In this document: positions 1 to 5,571 of the stretch, one piece after another | Numbering within the stretch: the stretch's first letter is position 1 | Layout of the letters: each line of letters begins with the position of its first letter | Origin: an uncultured Clostridia bacterium | GTDB lineage: Bacteria; Bacillota; Clostridia; Christensenellales; Borkfalkiaceae | Length of the DNA stretch: 14,165 bases | Direction of reading: 5' to 3' | Assembly (NCBI GenBank): GCA_937888935.1 | Contig: CALARO010000176.1 | Coordinates: forward strand, 1 to 14,165 | Made by a program: the position numbers and the translations under genes | The notes under the pieces: generated by a model | What the model was told of the DNA's origin: nothing | Seen by the model: only the letters and a program-made list of their open reading frames with translations | Database searches by the model: none

Positions 1-78
1 AAAATACTAATGTTGCCGTTTAAGCTAATCGGCGCGATAATCAAGGGTATCGAAAAAGCGTTCCACAAACGCGAGTAA
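1..78 (+). CDS. C-terminal end of an unidentified protein (5' truncated)
   Basis: An open frame runs from the window edge to a TAA stop and encodes 25 residues ending in AFHKRE. The tail is amphipathic (hydrophobic LPFKLIGAIIKGIEKAF, then basic). It converges on the gene at 134-376, with a hairpin between the two stop codons. Too little is present to name a family. There is an in-frame ATG at base 10, but with no ribosome binding site visible a truncated longer gene is the simpler reading. Confidence 0.4.
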   Translation, partial: KILMLPFKLIGAIIKGIEKAFHKRE

Positions 79-82
79 ATTA

Positions 83-126
83 TAAAAACGTGCCGTTTGG
101 GGCGAAGTTTCACCCCGTTCGGCACG
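83..126 (-). terminator. Intrinsic terminator of the 134-376 gene
   Basis: Read on the minus strand, the 7-bp stem CGTGCCG/CGGCACG (bases 126-120 with 95-89) encloses a second GGGG/CCCC stem. It is followed directly by TTTTTAT (88-82). It begins 8 bases after the stop codon of the minus-strand gene. On the plus strand the same hairpin follows the truncated gene but lacks a good T-run, so it is mainly a minus-strand terminator. Confidence 0.7.
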
Positions 127-133
127 ATAAAGG

Positions 134-376
134 TTATAAATCGGAAATGAATTTATCTCTGTTTGAATGTCTTGACTTGGCGGTACGGATATTCTTTTTC
201 AAGTTTTTTCGATAAATTTCAGATCCGTTTATATATTTTCCCTTTTGGCTGGCGCGGTGCATTACTTTTCCCGTTTGTTTGTAAGATATTTCTTTTGCTT
301 TATTCAAATCGTGTTGCAATTTAATATCATTACATTCTCTCGCGAAAAGTTTAATGCCTGCAAAAAGCAAACTCAT
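134..376 (-). CDS. Small basic hypothetical protein, 80 aa
   Basis: Function unknown. The start is well supported: AAGGAGG lies 9 bases upstream of the ATG, and a consensus promoter (TTGACA, 18 bp, TATAAG) lies about 55-80 bases upstream. A terminator follows the stop. The N-terminus (MSLLFAGIKLFA) is weakly hydrophobic, and the rest is Lys/Arg-rich (RKNLKKNIRTAKSRHSNRDK), so nucleic-acid or membrane-surface binding is possible but unproven. It is a self-contained transcription unit, divergent from the gene at 488. I recognise no family motif. Confidence 0.65.
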   Translation of the reverse strand: MSLLFAGIKLFARECNDIKLQHDLNKAKEISYKQTGKVMHRASQKGKYINGSEIYRKNLKKNIRTAKSRHSNRDKFISDL

Positions 377-429
377 AGCGGCATACCTCCTTATTATTAT
401 TTCAAAAAGTTGCGATTTTTGATAAGTAT

Positions 430-459
430 CTTATAGCACGAAATAAGGCGGTATGTCAA
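430..459 (-). promoter_or_regulatory. Sigma-A-type promoter for the 134-376 gene
   Basis: Minus strand: TTGACA (459-454), an 18-bp spacer, TATAAG (435-430). The -35 is perfect and the -10 matches at five of six positions. It gives a leader of roughly 47 nt that contains the AAGGAGG ribosome binding site. Confidence 0.7.
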
Positions 460-487
460 CGCTATGTTCTCTCACGAGGTACATATA

Positions 488-862
488 ATGTCTAAGAAAA
501 AGAAAACGCCGACAAACGGCGAAAACAAAAGCTTAATTCAAGTAATCATAAAAACTCACAACGATACAAAAGGCGGTCATCCTCACATTATCGTGGATAA
601 TGTAGACAATAAACACGTTTCCGTCGGGTTGAGTACGAAACCGAAAAAAGGAAAAAATAGTCCAAATTATAAGTTGGAAAAAAGTCCGCTGAACGACGGA
701 AAACAATCATTTATGCGCCGCCAAGGCACGGTTGCGCCGAAAAGTGAGTATTCGGGCAAAAGAAACGGCTCTCTAACGCCGAAAGATTATGCGCAAGCAA
801 AAATTTACGGCGAGAAAGCCAAACAGAAGTATTTAGATAGAAAAAAGGGCAAAAAAAAGTAA
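488..862 (+). CDS. Basic conserved-looking hypothetical protein, 124 aa
   Basis: The ATG at 488 is chosen because GAGGT lies 7 bases upstream; an in-frame ATG at 464 has no such site. The protein begins MSKKKKTPTN and ends in a Lys-rich tail (DRKKGKKK). The centre holds GGHPHIIVDNVDNKHVSVGL followed by STKPKKGKNSPNY, with a later FMRRQGTVAPK. Several His, Lys and Arg residues sit in ordered short motifs, and the protein is strongly basic, which would suit RNA or DNA binding or a small nuclease fold. I cannot assign a family. Its last codons overlap, in antisense, the terminator of the small RNA at 851-919. No strong plus-strand promoter is visible in the 111-bp gap from the divergent gene. 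Confidence 0.65.
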   Translation: MSKKKKTPTNGENKSLIQVIIKTHNDTKGGHPHIIVDNVDNKHVSVGLSTKPKKGKNSPNYKLEKSPLNDGKQSFMRRQGTVAPKSEYSGKRNGSLTPKDYAQAKIYGEKAKQKYLDRKKGKKK

Positions 863-919
863 CGACGTGCCAAACCTGCAATGCCATTAGCCCGATTTCG
901 TAATAAAATCGTCGTTACT
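851..919 (-). ncRNA. Probable small RNA of about 70 nt with its own promoter and terminator
   Basis: On the minus strand the -10 TATAAT (931-926) places transcription start at the A at 919. That base is exactly the first base of a 10-bp perfect stem, AGTAACGACG (919-910) with CGTCGTTACT (867-858). The stem is followed by eight T residues (858-851). A shorter inner hairpin ATTT/AAAT can form in the 42-nt loop. The unit has promoter, structured body and intrinsic terminator, with no room for a protein gene. It overlaps the last 12 bases of the 488-862 gene on the opposite strand. A role as antisense regulator of that gene is an inference. Confidence 0.6.
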
Positions 920-925
920 ATTGAT

Positions 926-954
926 ATTATACCTTATCAGCGGACGAAAGTCAA
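926..954 (-). promoter_or_regulatory. Strong promoter of the small RNA
   Basis: Minus strand: TTGACT (954-949), exactly 17 bp, TATAAT (931-926). The -35 lies inside a 20-nt repeat shared with the promoter at 1482-1510. Confidence 0.7.
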
Positions 955-966
955 TTAAAATTAACA
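947..966. repeat. 20-nt promoter-associated repeat, copy 1
   Basis: AAAGTCAATTAAAATTAACA, identical to 1503-1522. Its core GTCAATT-AA-AATTAAC is almost palindromic (one mismatch). It overlaps the -35 box of the minus-strand promoter, which is where a repressor or activator site would lie. It also ends 16 bases before the start of the plus-strand gene at 983. Confidence 0.65.
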
Positions 967-982
967 GACAGGAACAAGAAAA

Positions 983-1228
983 ATGAATATTTTGAGTAAA
1001 ATACAAGCAAAAAGAATAGAAAAAGTCTATAAAAGACATTTAAGCGAGTATGTCGGCAAAAATGCGGAAGAATTGAAAACGGCGCAAAGCACGTTGCAAT
1101 CGCTTCGCGCAGAACTTGCAAGTAAATGCAAAAAATCAGCGATTTTACCTAACGCGTTGCAGAAAACTATTTGGGATATAGACGATACTTTGATTATGTT
1201 AAATATCTTTTTGGAAAATAATTATTGA
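983..1228 (+). CDS. Small helical hypothetical protein, 81 aa
   Basis: ATG with AGGA centred about 11 bases upstream (970-973). The sequence is rich in Lys, Glu, Leu and Ala and looks largely alpha-helical, with a possible short coiled coil around residues 25-45 (KNAEELKTAQSTLQSLRAEL). There is no membrane segment, no signal peptide and no catalytic motif I recognise. It starts just after copy 1 of the 20-nt repeat and overlaps the opposite-strand gene at 1222-1461 by 7 bases, tail to tail. It is probably real because of its protein-like composition and start signals. Function unknown. Confidence 0.55.
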   Translation: MNILSKIQAKRIEKVYKRHLSEYVGKNAEELKTAQSTLQSLRAELASKCKKSAILPNALQKTIWDIDDTLIMLNIFLENNY

Positions 1229-1461
1229 AAAATAAATTTAATATAGTCAAGACATAAATCTACAATTTTATGCGCTCGTTCATTTTTGCGTTCGATTGCT
1301 CGCTTTTTTGCTTCATCATTATCCATTACTTCACTTTCTTTAATTGAAGTAAATAAATCAATGAGCAAACTTATGAGTCCATAAATCAACACCAAGCAAA
1401 GAAACGGTATAAACGCGGCAAGCGCAAATAGTTTTATCATTATCGTAAAAAAAATTTTCAT
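1222..1461 (-). CDS. Small membrane protein, 79 aa
   Basis: The N-terminal half (about residues 4-37, FFTIMIKLFALAAFIPFLCL onward) is one long or two short hydrophobic segments. The C-terminal half is charged (NDEAKKRAIERKNERAHKIV) and predicted helical. It has its own promoter (TTGACT, 17 bp, TAAAAT) giving a leader of about 14 nt, with AAGGG 8 bases before the ATG. The layout of one membrane anchor plus a soluble charged tail is seen in many small phage and mobile-element proteins such as superinfection or export factors, but nothing here identifies which. Function unknown. Confidence 0.6.
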   Translation of the reverse strand: MKIFFTIMIKLFALAAFIPFLCLVLIYGLISLLIDLFTSIKESEVMDNDEAKKRAIERKNERAHKIVDLCLDYIKFIFQ

Positions 1462-1481
1462 TTGATTAACCCTTACTGAAA

Positions 1482-1510
1482 ATTTTAGACTATGAAATGG
1501 TAAAAGTCAA
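1482..1510 (-). promoter_or_regulatory. Promoter of the small membrane protein gene
   Basis: Minus strand: TTGACT (1510-1505), 17 bp, TAAAAT (1487-1482). It has the same spacing and the same -35 flank as the promoter at 926-954, because both use the 20-nt repeat. Confidence 0.65.
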
Positions 1511-1522
1511 TTAAAATTAACA
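1503..1522. repeat. 20-nt promoter-associated repeat, copy 2
   Basis: Exact copy of 947-966. It again overlaps the minus-strand -35 box and ends 26 bases before a plus-strand start codon (1549). Confidence 0.65.
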
Positions 1523-1548
1523 AATACAAAAAGGAATTTTTTACAAAA

Positions 1549-1794
1549 ATGGAAAACAATATCAAAATTCAATCGCTTTTAAATCAAAATGAAATAGAAA
1601 CAATTAAAACTTACTTACAAACCGCAACCAATAATCAAAAGGCTATTTTTGCAGGTTTGTTGGTGCGTATGCTTTTTAATTCAATTGATAATCCAAACAG
1701 CTCTCTTGATACACGCCAAAATCTTTATTGCAGTTTATGCATTGAGCTGAAACAATTCTTTTCGTTAAATCTTCCGAGTAAGTTTCCGAACTGA
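1549..1794 (+). CDS. Small hypothetical protein, 81 aa, overlapping an opposite-strand gene
   Basis: ATG with AAGGA 13 bases upstream, a rather long spacing. The first half (MENNIKIQSLLNQNEIETIK onward) reads like a helical soluble protein. The second half overlaps the zinc-ribbon gene at 1676-2008 by 119 bases on the other strand, and its residues there are less convincing. It may be real with an unusually long convergent overlap, or may be only an open frame. It sits behind copy 2 of the 20-nt repeat, in the same layout as the gene at 983. Function unknown. Confidence 0.4.
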   Translation: MENNIKIQSLLNQNEIETIKTYLQTATNNQKAIFAGLLVRMLFNSIDNPNSSLDTRQNLYCSLCIELKQFFSLNLPSKFPN

Positions 1795-2008
1795 TAAATG
1801 CAGTAGTTTTTTCCCCGCAAAACGGACAATCTATTGATTGAATATGTTTTACGCCTTGGTTATCGTCAGCAAAAAATGTTGCATAATTTTCACCAAGTCT
1901 TTGTCTGTAAAGATTTTCGGTTTGTAAAATCATTTCAAACGCTTTTGCTATATCTTTGGTGGTTGCTTTTTCTTTTTCAATTATAAAATCAATAGTTTTG
2001 TAACTCAT
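1676..2008 (-). CDS. Small protein with C-terminal four-cysteine zinc ribbon, 110 aa
   Basis: Two CxxC pairs (CPFCG near residue 61 and CINCNKDFG near residue 89), about 25 residues apart, are typical of a zinc ribbon. The N-terminal 55 residues are helical and charged (FIIEKEKATTKDIAKAFEMI). Zinc-ribbon proteins of this size are often transcriptional or nucleic-acid-binding helpers, but the fold alone does not give a role. The promoter's -10 box ends only 6 bases before the ATG, and no Shine-Dalgarno sequence is visible, so the mRNA may be leaderless. Its 3' part overlaps the plus-strand frame at 1549-1794. Confidence 0.6.
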   Translation of the reverse strand: MSYKTIDFIIEKEKATTKDIAKAFEMILQTENLYRQRLGENYATFFADDNQGVKHIQSIDCPFCGEKTTAFISSETYSEDLTKRIVSAQCINCNKDFGVYQESCLDYQLN

Positions 2009-2014
2009 AGCTTA

Positions 2015-2043
2015 ATTTTATTATATAAAAAATTTTTTGTCAA
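2015..2043 (-). promoter_or_regulatory. Promoter of the zinc-ribbon gene
   Basis: Minus strand: TTGACA (2043-2038), 17 bp, TAAAAT (2020-2015). Transcription should begin at or next to the A of the start codon at 2008, which predicts a leaderless message. Confidence 0.6.
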
Positions 2044-2055
2044 TAAAAATCAGAA
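2036..2055. repeat. Degenerate third copy of the promoter-associated repeat
   Basis: It matches the 20-nt repeat at 13 of 20 positions, with the core GTCAAT-x-AAAAT kept. It lies in the same place relative to a minus-strand -35 box and just before a plus-strand gene (2064). Confidence 0.35.
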
Positions 2056-2063
2056 ATATATCA

Positions 2064-2156
2064 ATGAAAATTTACAAAAAACTATTAAGAATATTATTAG
2101 TCCTTACAATCGCCGCCGTTACAGGCTATTTCGTTTTTACAGGTTGCCACGTATGA
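2064..2156 (+). CDS. 30-aa single-pass membrane peptide
   Basis: It encodes 30 residues: a basic start (MKIYKKLLR), one hydrophobic stretch (about residues 8-26), then FTGCHV. The ATGA overlap with the start of the large ATPase gene (stop 2154-2156, start 2153-2155) implies translational coupling. Size and topology resemble the tiny inner-membrane proteins of filamentous phages and small lysis or holin-like peptides. The Cys four residues after VF is also faintly lipobox-like. These are analogies of size only. No clear Shine-Dalgarno sequence precedes it, so the evidence is the coupling plus the clean membrane-peptide sequence. Confidence 0.5.
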   Translation: MKIYKKLLRILLVLTIAAVTGYFVFTGCHV

Positions 2157-4351
2157 AACAGTTATTCCGAAAAATCAAACAAATCAATTATATGCACTAC
2201 ATAGCGGTTGCGCTCACGCTGGGCGTAGCCGCGTTCTACTTTCGATTTCCGTATGCGCTCGGCAGACAAATCGAAAGTTTCCGCGATATAGGCATATCGA
2301 TCGGCTACTACTTTGCGGAACTCTTCGGCGACGGCGCAAGCTTTCCCGTCACCGTAAACAACTACCCGAAAATACCGTTTTTCGCTTCGGGAACGCAAGA
2401 AAATACGCCGAATTTTCCGCTCCCCGCCACGTTCGCCGAATTCAAAGCGAAATGGGTTTCGTATTGGCAAACGTTCATTAAAAAAGAAAACGTAATCGCG
2501 TATTTCAGCGCGATCGGCAACGGCTTATATTATCTTTCGTATGCGCTTTTGCTCGCGTTCCCCGTTATAATGGCAATCGTTATTCTGCTTCGCCGCGCAA
2601 GCGGCACGATAAACACCGACCACGGCAAGGAAAGCAAGCCGCTCAAAACTTTTAAAAAGTGCGTAAGTAAAACGTACATTCCCGTAAAATCGTGGTGTTT
2701 GTCGTTCGTCGATTTTTTGAAAGCTCATTCGGCGTACTATAAAATATGGCTTTGCCTTTGGCTGTTTTACTTCAACGCGTTCACGATTTTATGCGAATTT
2801 ATCGCATACTATTTCTATTTCGTGGTGTCGTTCGATTTCGTCAATTTGTATCGGCAATTATATAAACTGTTTTTCGATTTATGGGCGGTGATAGATTTCA
2901 CGCCGCCGTGGCTTCTTATGATTTTCGGCGTATGGCTACTGAATAAAATCGCAATCGGTATCGGGTACGCGGAATTATACCACGGCGAAAACTGCAATCG
3001 CGGATTTATCAACGAACGCGGCGTTGTAACGGTGGTATATGCGCCTATGGGCGCGGGAAAAACGGCGTTTATCACGGATATGGCGTTGTCGGCGGAAGTA
3101 CAGCAACGCGACGACGCGCTTGAAATTATCCTTGAATGCGATATGAAATTCCCGTGTTTCCCTTGGATCAAGTTAGAGGACGAACTCAAAGCCGCGTTTG
3201 AAAATCACACGGTGTTTTCCGTTCCGTCCTGTATAAAGTTTATGCGCGAAAAATTCCTTGCGTGGTACAAATCGCCGACGGACGAAAACATTTTCGGCTA
3301 CGATTTCCGCCGTTACGGCTTGGAATACGACGACGGCTTACAGCTCACTTATATCTGGAACGTTCTCAAAGACTACGCCTGCGCGTATCTCATTTACACC
3401 GTAAAAACGTCTTTGATACTTTCGAATTATTCTATTCGAACCGATATGCTTTTATCTGACGTAGGCAATTTCCCGTTATGGAACGCCGATTTTTTCAAGC
3501 GCGACAGTCGGCTGTTGGATAGTTTTTCGCGGCACGCGCACATTCTCGACTTCGATATGCTTCGGCTCGGCAAAACAATGCTCGAACACAACCCGAACGC
3601 AACGGCTTTCGGCTTCGGCGTGTACGTGATTTCGGAAATCGACAAGGAACGCAAGAATACGCCCGAACTTGCCGAAATCAAACGCGACAGCGAAAAATGC
3701 AATCAGAAAAACGATCTTTTCAACGTGCTTTTGAAAATGAGCCGCCACGCGTGCGTTGTGGCAAATCGGGTATTCGTGAAAATCTTTGCCGATCTTCAAC
3801 GCCCAGAAAGTCTCGGCGCGGACGCGCGCGAACTCGGCGAAGTGGTTTTCATCAAACAAAAAAGCGATCCCGCGCTGACTTTGCCGTTCTTCGCGCCATT
3901 TTATTTCTTTGAATTGTTGTTTTTGTGGGCGAAATCGAAGTTTGACGGCGCGTATCTCAATCACCGATATACTCGCGGCGATTATACGCTTTTGCCTTAT
4001 CTTTTGAAAAGCGTGTACGCGAAAATGTTTCATTTAAATCAAAGAACGTATAACACGTTCGGACGGCAAACAATGCTTCTCGAAGTGGAAAGCGGAAGAA
4101 TGGACGGTTTAGCCGATAAAAAGAAGTATTATCGGCAGTTTAAAAAGATTTGGTCGGGAAGATATGCTACCGACTGTCTTTCGGCGATTTTCACCGATCG
4201 CGCCGAAGTGAATACGATCGGCATTGACGATATGAAAACGTATCATACCATTATCGCCACCAACGACGAATTAAAATTGCAAAACAGCCACTTTCAGGCG
4301 GAAATCAGCAAAATCACGAAAGCAGAGAAAAAAGAACAAGCAAAGGCATAG
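2153..4351 (+). CDS. Membrane-anchored P-loop ATPase, FtsK/HerA/Zot-like, 732 aa
   Basis: The start is the ATG at 2153, coupled to the upstream peptide; an in-frame TTG at 2144 is less likely. Membrane segments are seen at about residues 14-31, 118-146, 195-228 and 250-270. They are followed by a cytoplasmic ATPase: Walker A APMGAGKT (297-304), a Walker B-like strand GVYVISEID (489-497), and a later block LQRPESLGADARELGEVVFI (548-567) placed where Zot/pI and HerA-type motors carry a Gln-containing sensor motif. A hydrophobic patch near 578-592 may touch the membrane. The C-terminus is Lys-rich. Such motors drive DNA or virion export through the envelope. A filamentous-phage assembly ATPase (pI/Zot type) or a transfer ATPase are both possible. 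I could not see a relaxase or coat genes to decide. A terminator follows. Confidence 0.55.
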   Translation: MKQLFRKIKQINYMHYIAVALTLGVAAFYFRFPYALGRQIESFRDIGISIGYYFAELFGDGASFPVTVNNYPKIPFFASGTQENTPNFPLPATFAEFKAKWVSYWQTFIKKENVIAYFSAIGNGLYYLSYALLLAFPVIMAIVILLRRASGTINTDHGKESKPLKTFKKCVSKTYIPVKSWCLSFVDFLKAHSAYYKIWLCLWLFYFNAFTILCEFIAYYFYFVVSFDFVNLYRQLYKLFFDLWAVIDFTPPWLLMIFGVWLLNKIAIGIGYAELYHGENCNRGFINERGVVTVVYAPMGAGKTAFITDMALSAEVQQRDDALEIILECDMKFPCFPWIKLEDELKAAFENHTVFSVPSCIKFMREKFLAWYKSPTDENIFGYDFRRYGLEYDDGLQLTYIWNVLKDYACAYLIYTVKTSLILSNYSIRTDMLLSDVGNFPLWNADFFKRDSRLLDSFSRHAHILDFDMLRLGKTMLEHNPNATAFGFGVYVISEIDKERKNTPELAEIKRDSEKCNQKNDLFNVLLKMSRHACVVANRVFVKIFADLQRPESLGADARELGEVVFIKQKSDPALTLPFFAPFYFFELLFLWAKSKFDGAYLNHRYTRGDYTLLPYLLKSVYAKMFHLNQRTYNTFGRQTMLLEVESGRMDGLADKKKYYRQFKKIWSGRYATDCLSAIFTDRAEVNTIGIDDMKTYHTIIATNDELKLQNSHFQAEISKITKAEKKEQAKA

Positions 4352-4353
4352 AA

Positions 4354-4381
4354 AAAGGCGGGGCGTTACGCTCCGTCTTTT
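4354..4381 (+). terminator. Intrinsic terminator shared by convergent genes
   Basis: The 9-bp stem GGCGGGGCG (4357-4365)/CGCTCCGTC (4369-4377) has two G-T pairs and a TTA loop. AAA on the left and TTTT on the right extend the stem and give a T-run on both strands. It ends the ATPase transcript, and it can also end the minus-strand operon, whose last stop codon (4368-4366) is the loop itself. Confidence 0.7.
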
Positions 4382-4509
4382 ACTTTGTACTTTGGTTTGT
4401 GCGGTTTGTACTTTTTTGAAAATCTTCGGCGATATTCTTCGCAAGGACGATTTCCGCAAGATTTTTCCGCGTGCGGACAATGATTTAAACAAAATTCAAG
4501 CTTCGTCAT
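4366..4509 (-). CDS. Small Cys-rich protein, 47 aa
   Basis: ATG at 4509 with GAAAGG about 9 bases upstream, 6 bases after the stop of the 155-aa gene. The protein begins MTKLEFCLNHCPHAEKSCGN and has four Cys in a compact Cx3C...Cx4C pattern with nearby His. A basic tail follows (RRRFSKKYKPHKPKYKVKDG). A small zinc-binding module with a nucleic-acid-binding tail is a reasonable reading. It is the last gene of a six-gene minus-strand operon, and its TAA stop is the terminator loop. The larger opposite-frame reading at 4271-4492 overlaps the ATPase gene and is not protein-like. Function unknown. Confidence 0.6.
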   Translation of the reverse strand: MTKLEFCLNHCPHAEKSCGNRPCEEYRRRFSKKYKPHKPKYKVKDGA

Positions 4510-4515
4510 TTCCTT

Positions 4516-4983
4516 TTACCTTTCCCATTTGTATTTGTCGATTTCTTTGATATGCTCGATACTCGGATATTGTTTTTTCAATAGCTCGAAGCGTTTCAGC
4601 GCGGCGGCGCGTTCCTTGCCCGAATAGGTTTCTTCCAACGTGATTTCGGGTGAAATTCCGCTTTCTTCGTATATCTTCGATACGCTCACGGTATACCATT
4701 TTTTATTGTGGTATGAATCTATCGTGCGTTTCACTTTTAATTGCAGGTGATATGCCGCCGTGCAAAGGGCTTGCGCCCGTTCGTACAACGTTTTTCGATA
4801 CGCTTTCAGTACTTCGATATATTTCTGCATTTCGGCGATTTCCCGCACGGCGCGCTTATCTTCTGCCGTTATTCGGCGCATATTGTCGATACAGTCCGCG
4901 CGCGTGTGGTAAATATCTACACGCTCGTTCGCTTCTTTCGCGGGGCTTCCGTATCGGCTGAAAAATTCGTCAAGGTTGCTCAT
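4516..4983 (-). CDS. Helical hypothetical protein, 155 aa
   Basis: The start ATG overlaps the stop of the 57-aa gene (ATGA, 4983-4980), a sign of translational coupling. The sequence is charged and mostly helical. A likely coiled coil lies at about residues 35-90 (ITAEDKRAVREIAEMQKYIE and onward) and a second helical part near the C-terminus (RAAALKRFELLKKQYPSIEH). There are no membrane segments and no catalytic motif that I recognise. It is part of the J-domain operon and ends 6 bases before the Cys-rich gene. Function unknown. Confidence 0.7.
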   Translation of the reverse strand: MSNLDEFFSRYGSPAKEANERVDIYHTRADCIDNMRRITAEDKRAVREIAEMQKYIEVLKAYRKTLYERAQALCTAAYHLQLKVKRTIDSYHNKKWYTVSVSKIYEESGISPEITLEETYSGKERAAALKRFELLKKQYPSIEHIKEIDKYKWER

Positions 4984-5153
4984 TTCGTTCCGTCCTTTTC
5001 AAGTTCGAGTACTTCCATTTTAAACGGAGCTTTGCCGCCGCAAATTTTTATCCACCCGCGCCGATCCCGTTCCGCTTCTTCTTTCGTATCGTACAATGTG
5101 CCGTACTTCTTTTTGCCGCTTTTTAAAGTTATTTCTAATACGTATTTTTTCAT
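4980..5153 (-). CDS. Small hypothetical protein, 57 aa
   Basis: It begins MKKYVLEITLKSGKKKYGTL and continues with YDTKEEAERDRRGW. A beta-beta-alpha start of this kind (strand, KSGKKKYG turn, strand, then a DTKEEAE helix) is common in small single-domain proteins encoded by phages and plasmids. The preceding sequence offers AAAGGAAA and GAGG as ribosome binding sites directly after a hairpin. The stop overlaps the start of the 155-aa gene by 4 bases. Function unknown, but the coupling and start signals make the gene credible. Confidence 0.65.
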   Translation of the reverse strand: MKKYVLEITLKSGKKKYGTLYDTKEEAERDRRGWIKICGGKAPFKMEVLELEKDGTK

Positions 5154-5160
5154 TTCCTCG

Positions 5161-5198
5161 TTTCCTTTCCGCGGGAATTTTGCCGCCCGCGGTCGGCG
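5161..5198 (-). repeat. Intergenic hairpin repeat, copy 1
   Basis: A 38-nt unit that differs from 5520-5557 at only 3 positions. On the minus strand a 7-bp stem (5192-5186 with 5175-5169) and a 10-nt loop CGGCAAAATT are followed at once by the AAAGGAAA ribosome binding site of the 57-aa gene. Two of the three differences are compensatory: the 5173-5188 pair is G-C here and A-T in the other copy. Confidence 0.65.
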
Positions 5199-5205
5199 TT
5201 TCTTT

Positions 5206-5514
5206 TTAGTAGTAGCGTTTGTACTGCGCTTTCAGCTCGATTTCCTGTATCGGGTATAACGTGCCTTTTTCGCGGTTTATCGGCTGCACGACTTCGCAAA
5301 TCGCCTTGCTTCCGCTATCCAGATACGCGATATTTTCGAAACCTTCGGTATCTACGATAATATAATTGCTTTCGTCGAGAATTTCAAGGGTATCGGCGTT
5401 CAGATCGCCGCGCCGCGCTCTATTTGCAAGGTACGGGCGCAAATTATCAATGGCGCGTTTGTCGAGTTCGGTTGCTTCGTGCGGTTTTGTTTCCAAAAAT
5501 TCGATTGATAACAT
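5206..5514 (-). CDS. Hypothetical protein, 102 aa
   Basis: ATG at 5514 with AAAGGAAA 6 bases upstream, right behind the hairpin at 5528-5551. The N-terminal half is helical (ELDKRAIDNLRPYLANRARR). The C-terminal half is predicted beta-rich (NYIIVDTEGFENIAYLDSGS). There are no membrane segments and no known catalytic motif. It is the third gene of the J-domain operon. Function unknown. It looks like a normal intact protein. Confidence 0.65.
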   Translation of the reverse strand: MLSIEFLETKPHEATELDKRAIDNLRPYLANRARRGDLNADTLEILDESNYIIVDTEGFENIAYLDSGSKAICEVVQPINREKGTLYPIQEIELKAQYKRYY

Positions 5515-5519
5515 TTTTA

Positions 5520-5557
5520 TTTCCTTTCCGCAGGACTTTTGCCGCCTGCGGTCGGCG
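5520..5557 (-). repeat. Intergenic hairpin repeat, copy 2
   Basis: Partner of 5161-5198. The stem CCGCAGG/CCTGCGG (minus 5551-5545 with 5534-5528) has loop CGGCAAAAGT, followed directly by the AAAGGAAA ribosome binding site of the 102-aa gene. The A-T pair here replaces the G-C pair of copy 1 at the same stem position. Confidence 0.65.
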
Positions 5558-5571
5558 CTCTGATTGGTTGC

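Noticed and set aside
3476..4033. 185-aa minus-strand open frame inside the ATPase gene
   Set aside because: Lies opposite the Walker B and sensor motifs of the 732-aa protein and has a shadow-type composition.
4741..5259. 172-aa plus-strand open frame
   Set aside because: Runs antisense through three tandem minus-strand genes with good start sites; composition is not protein-like.
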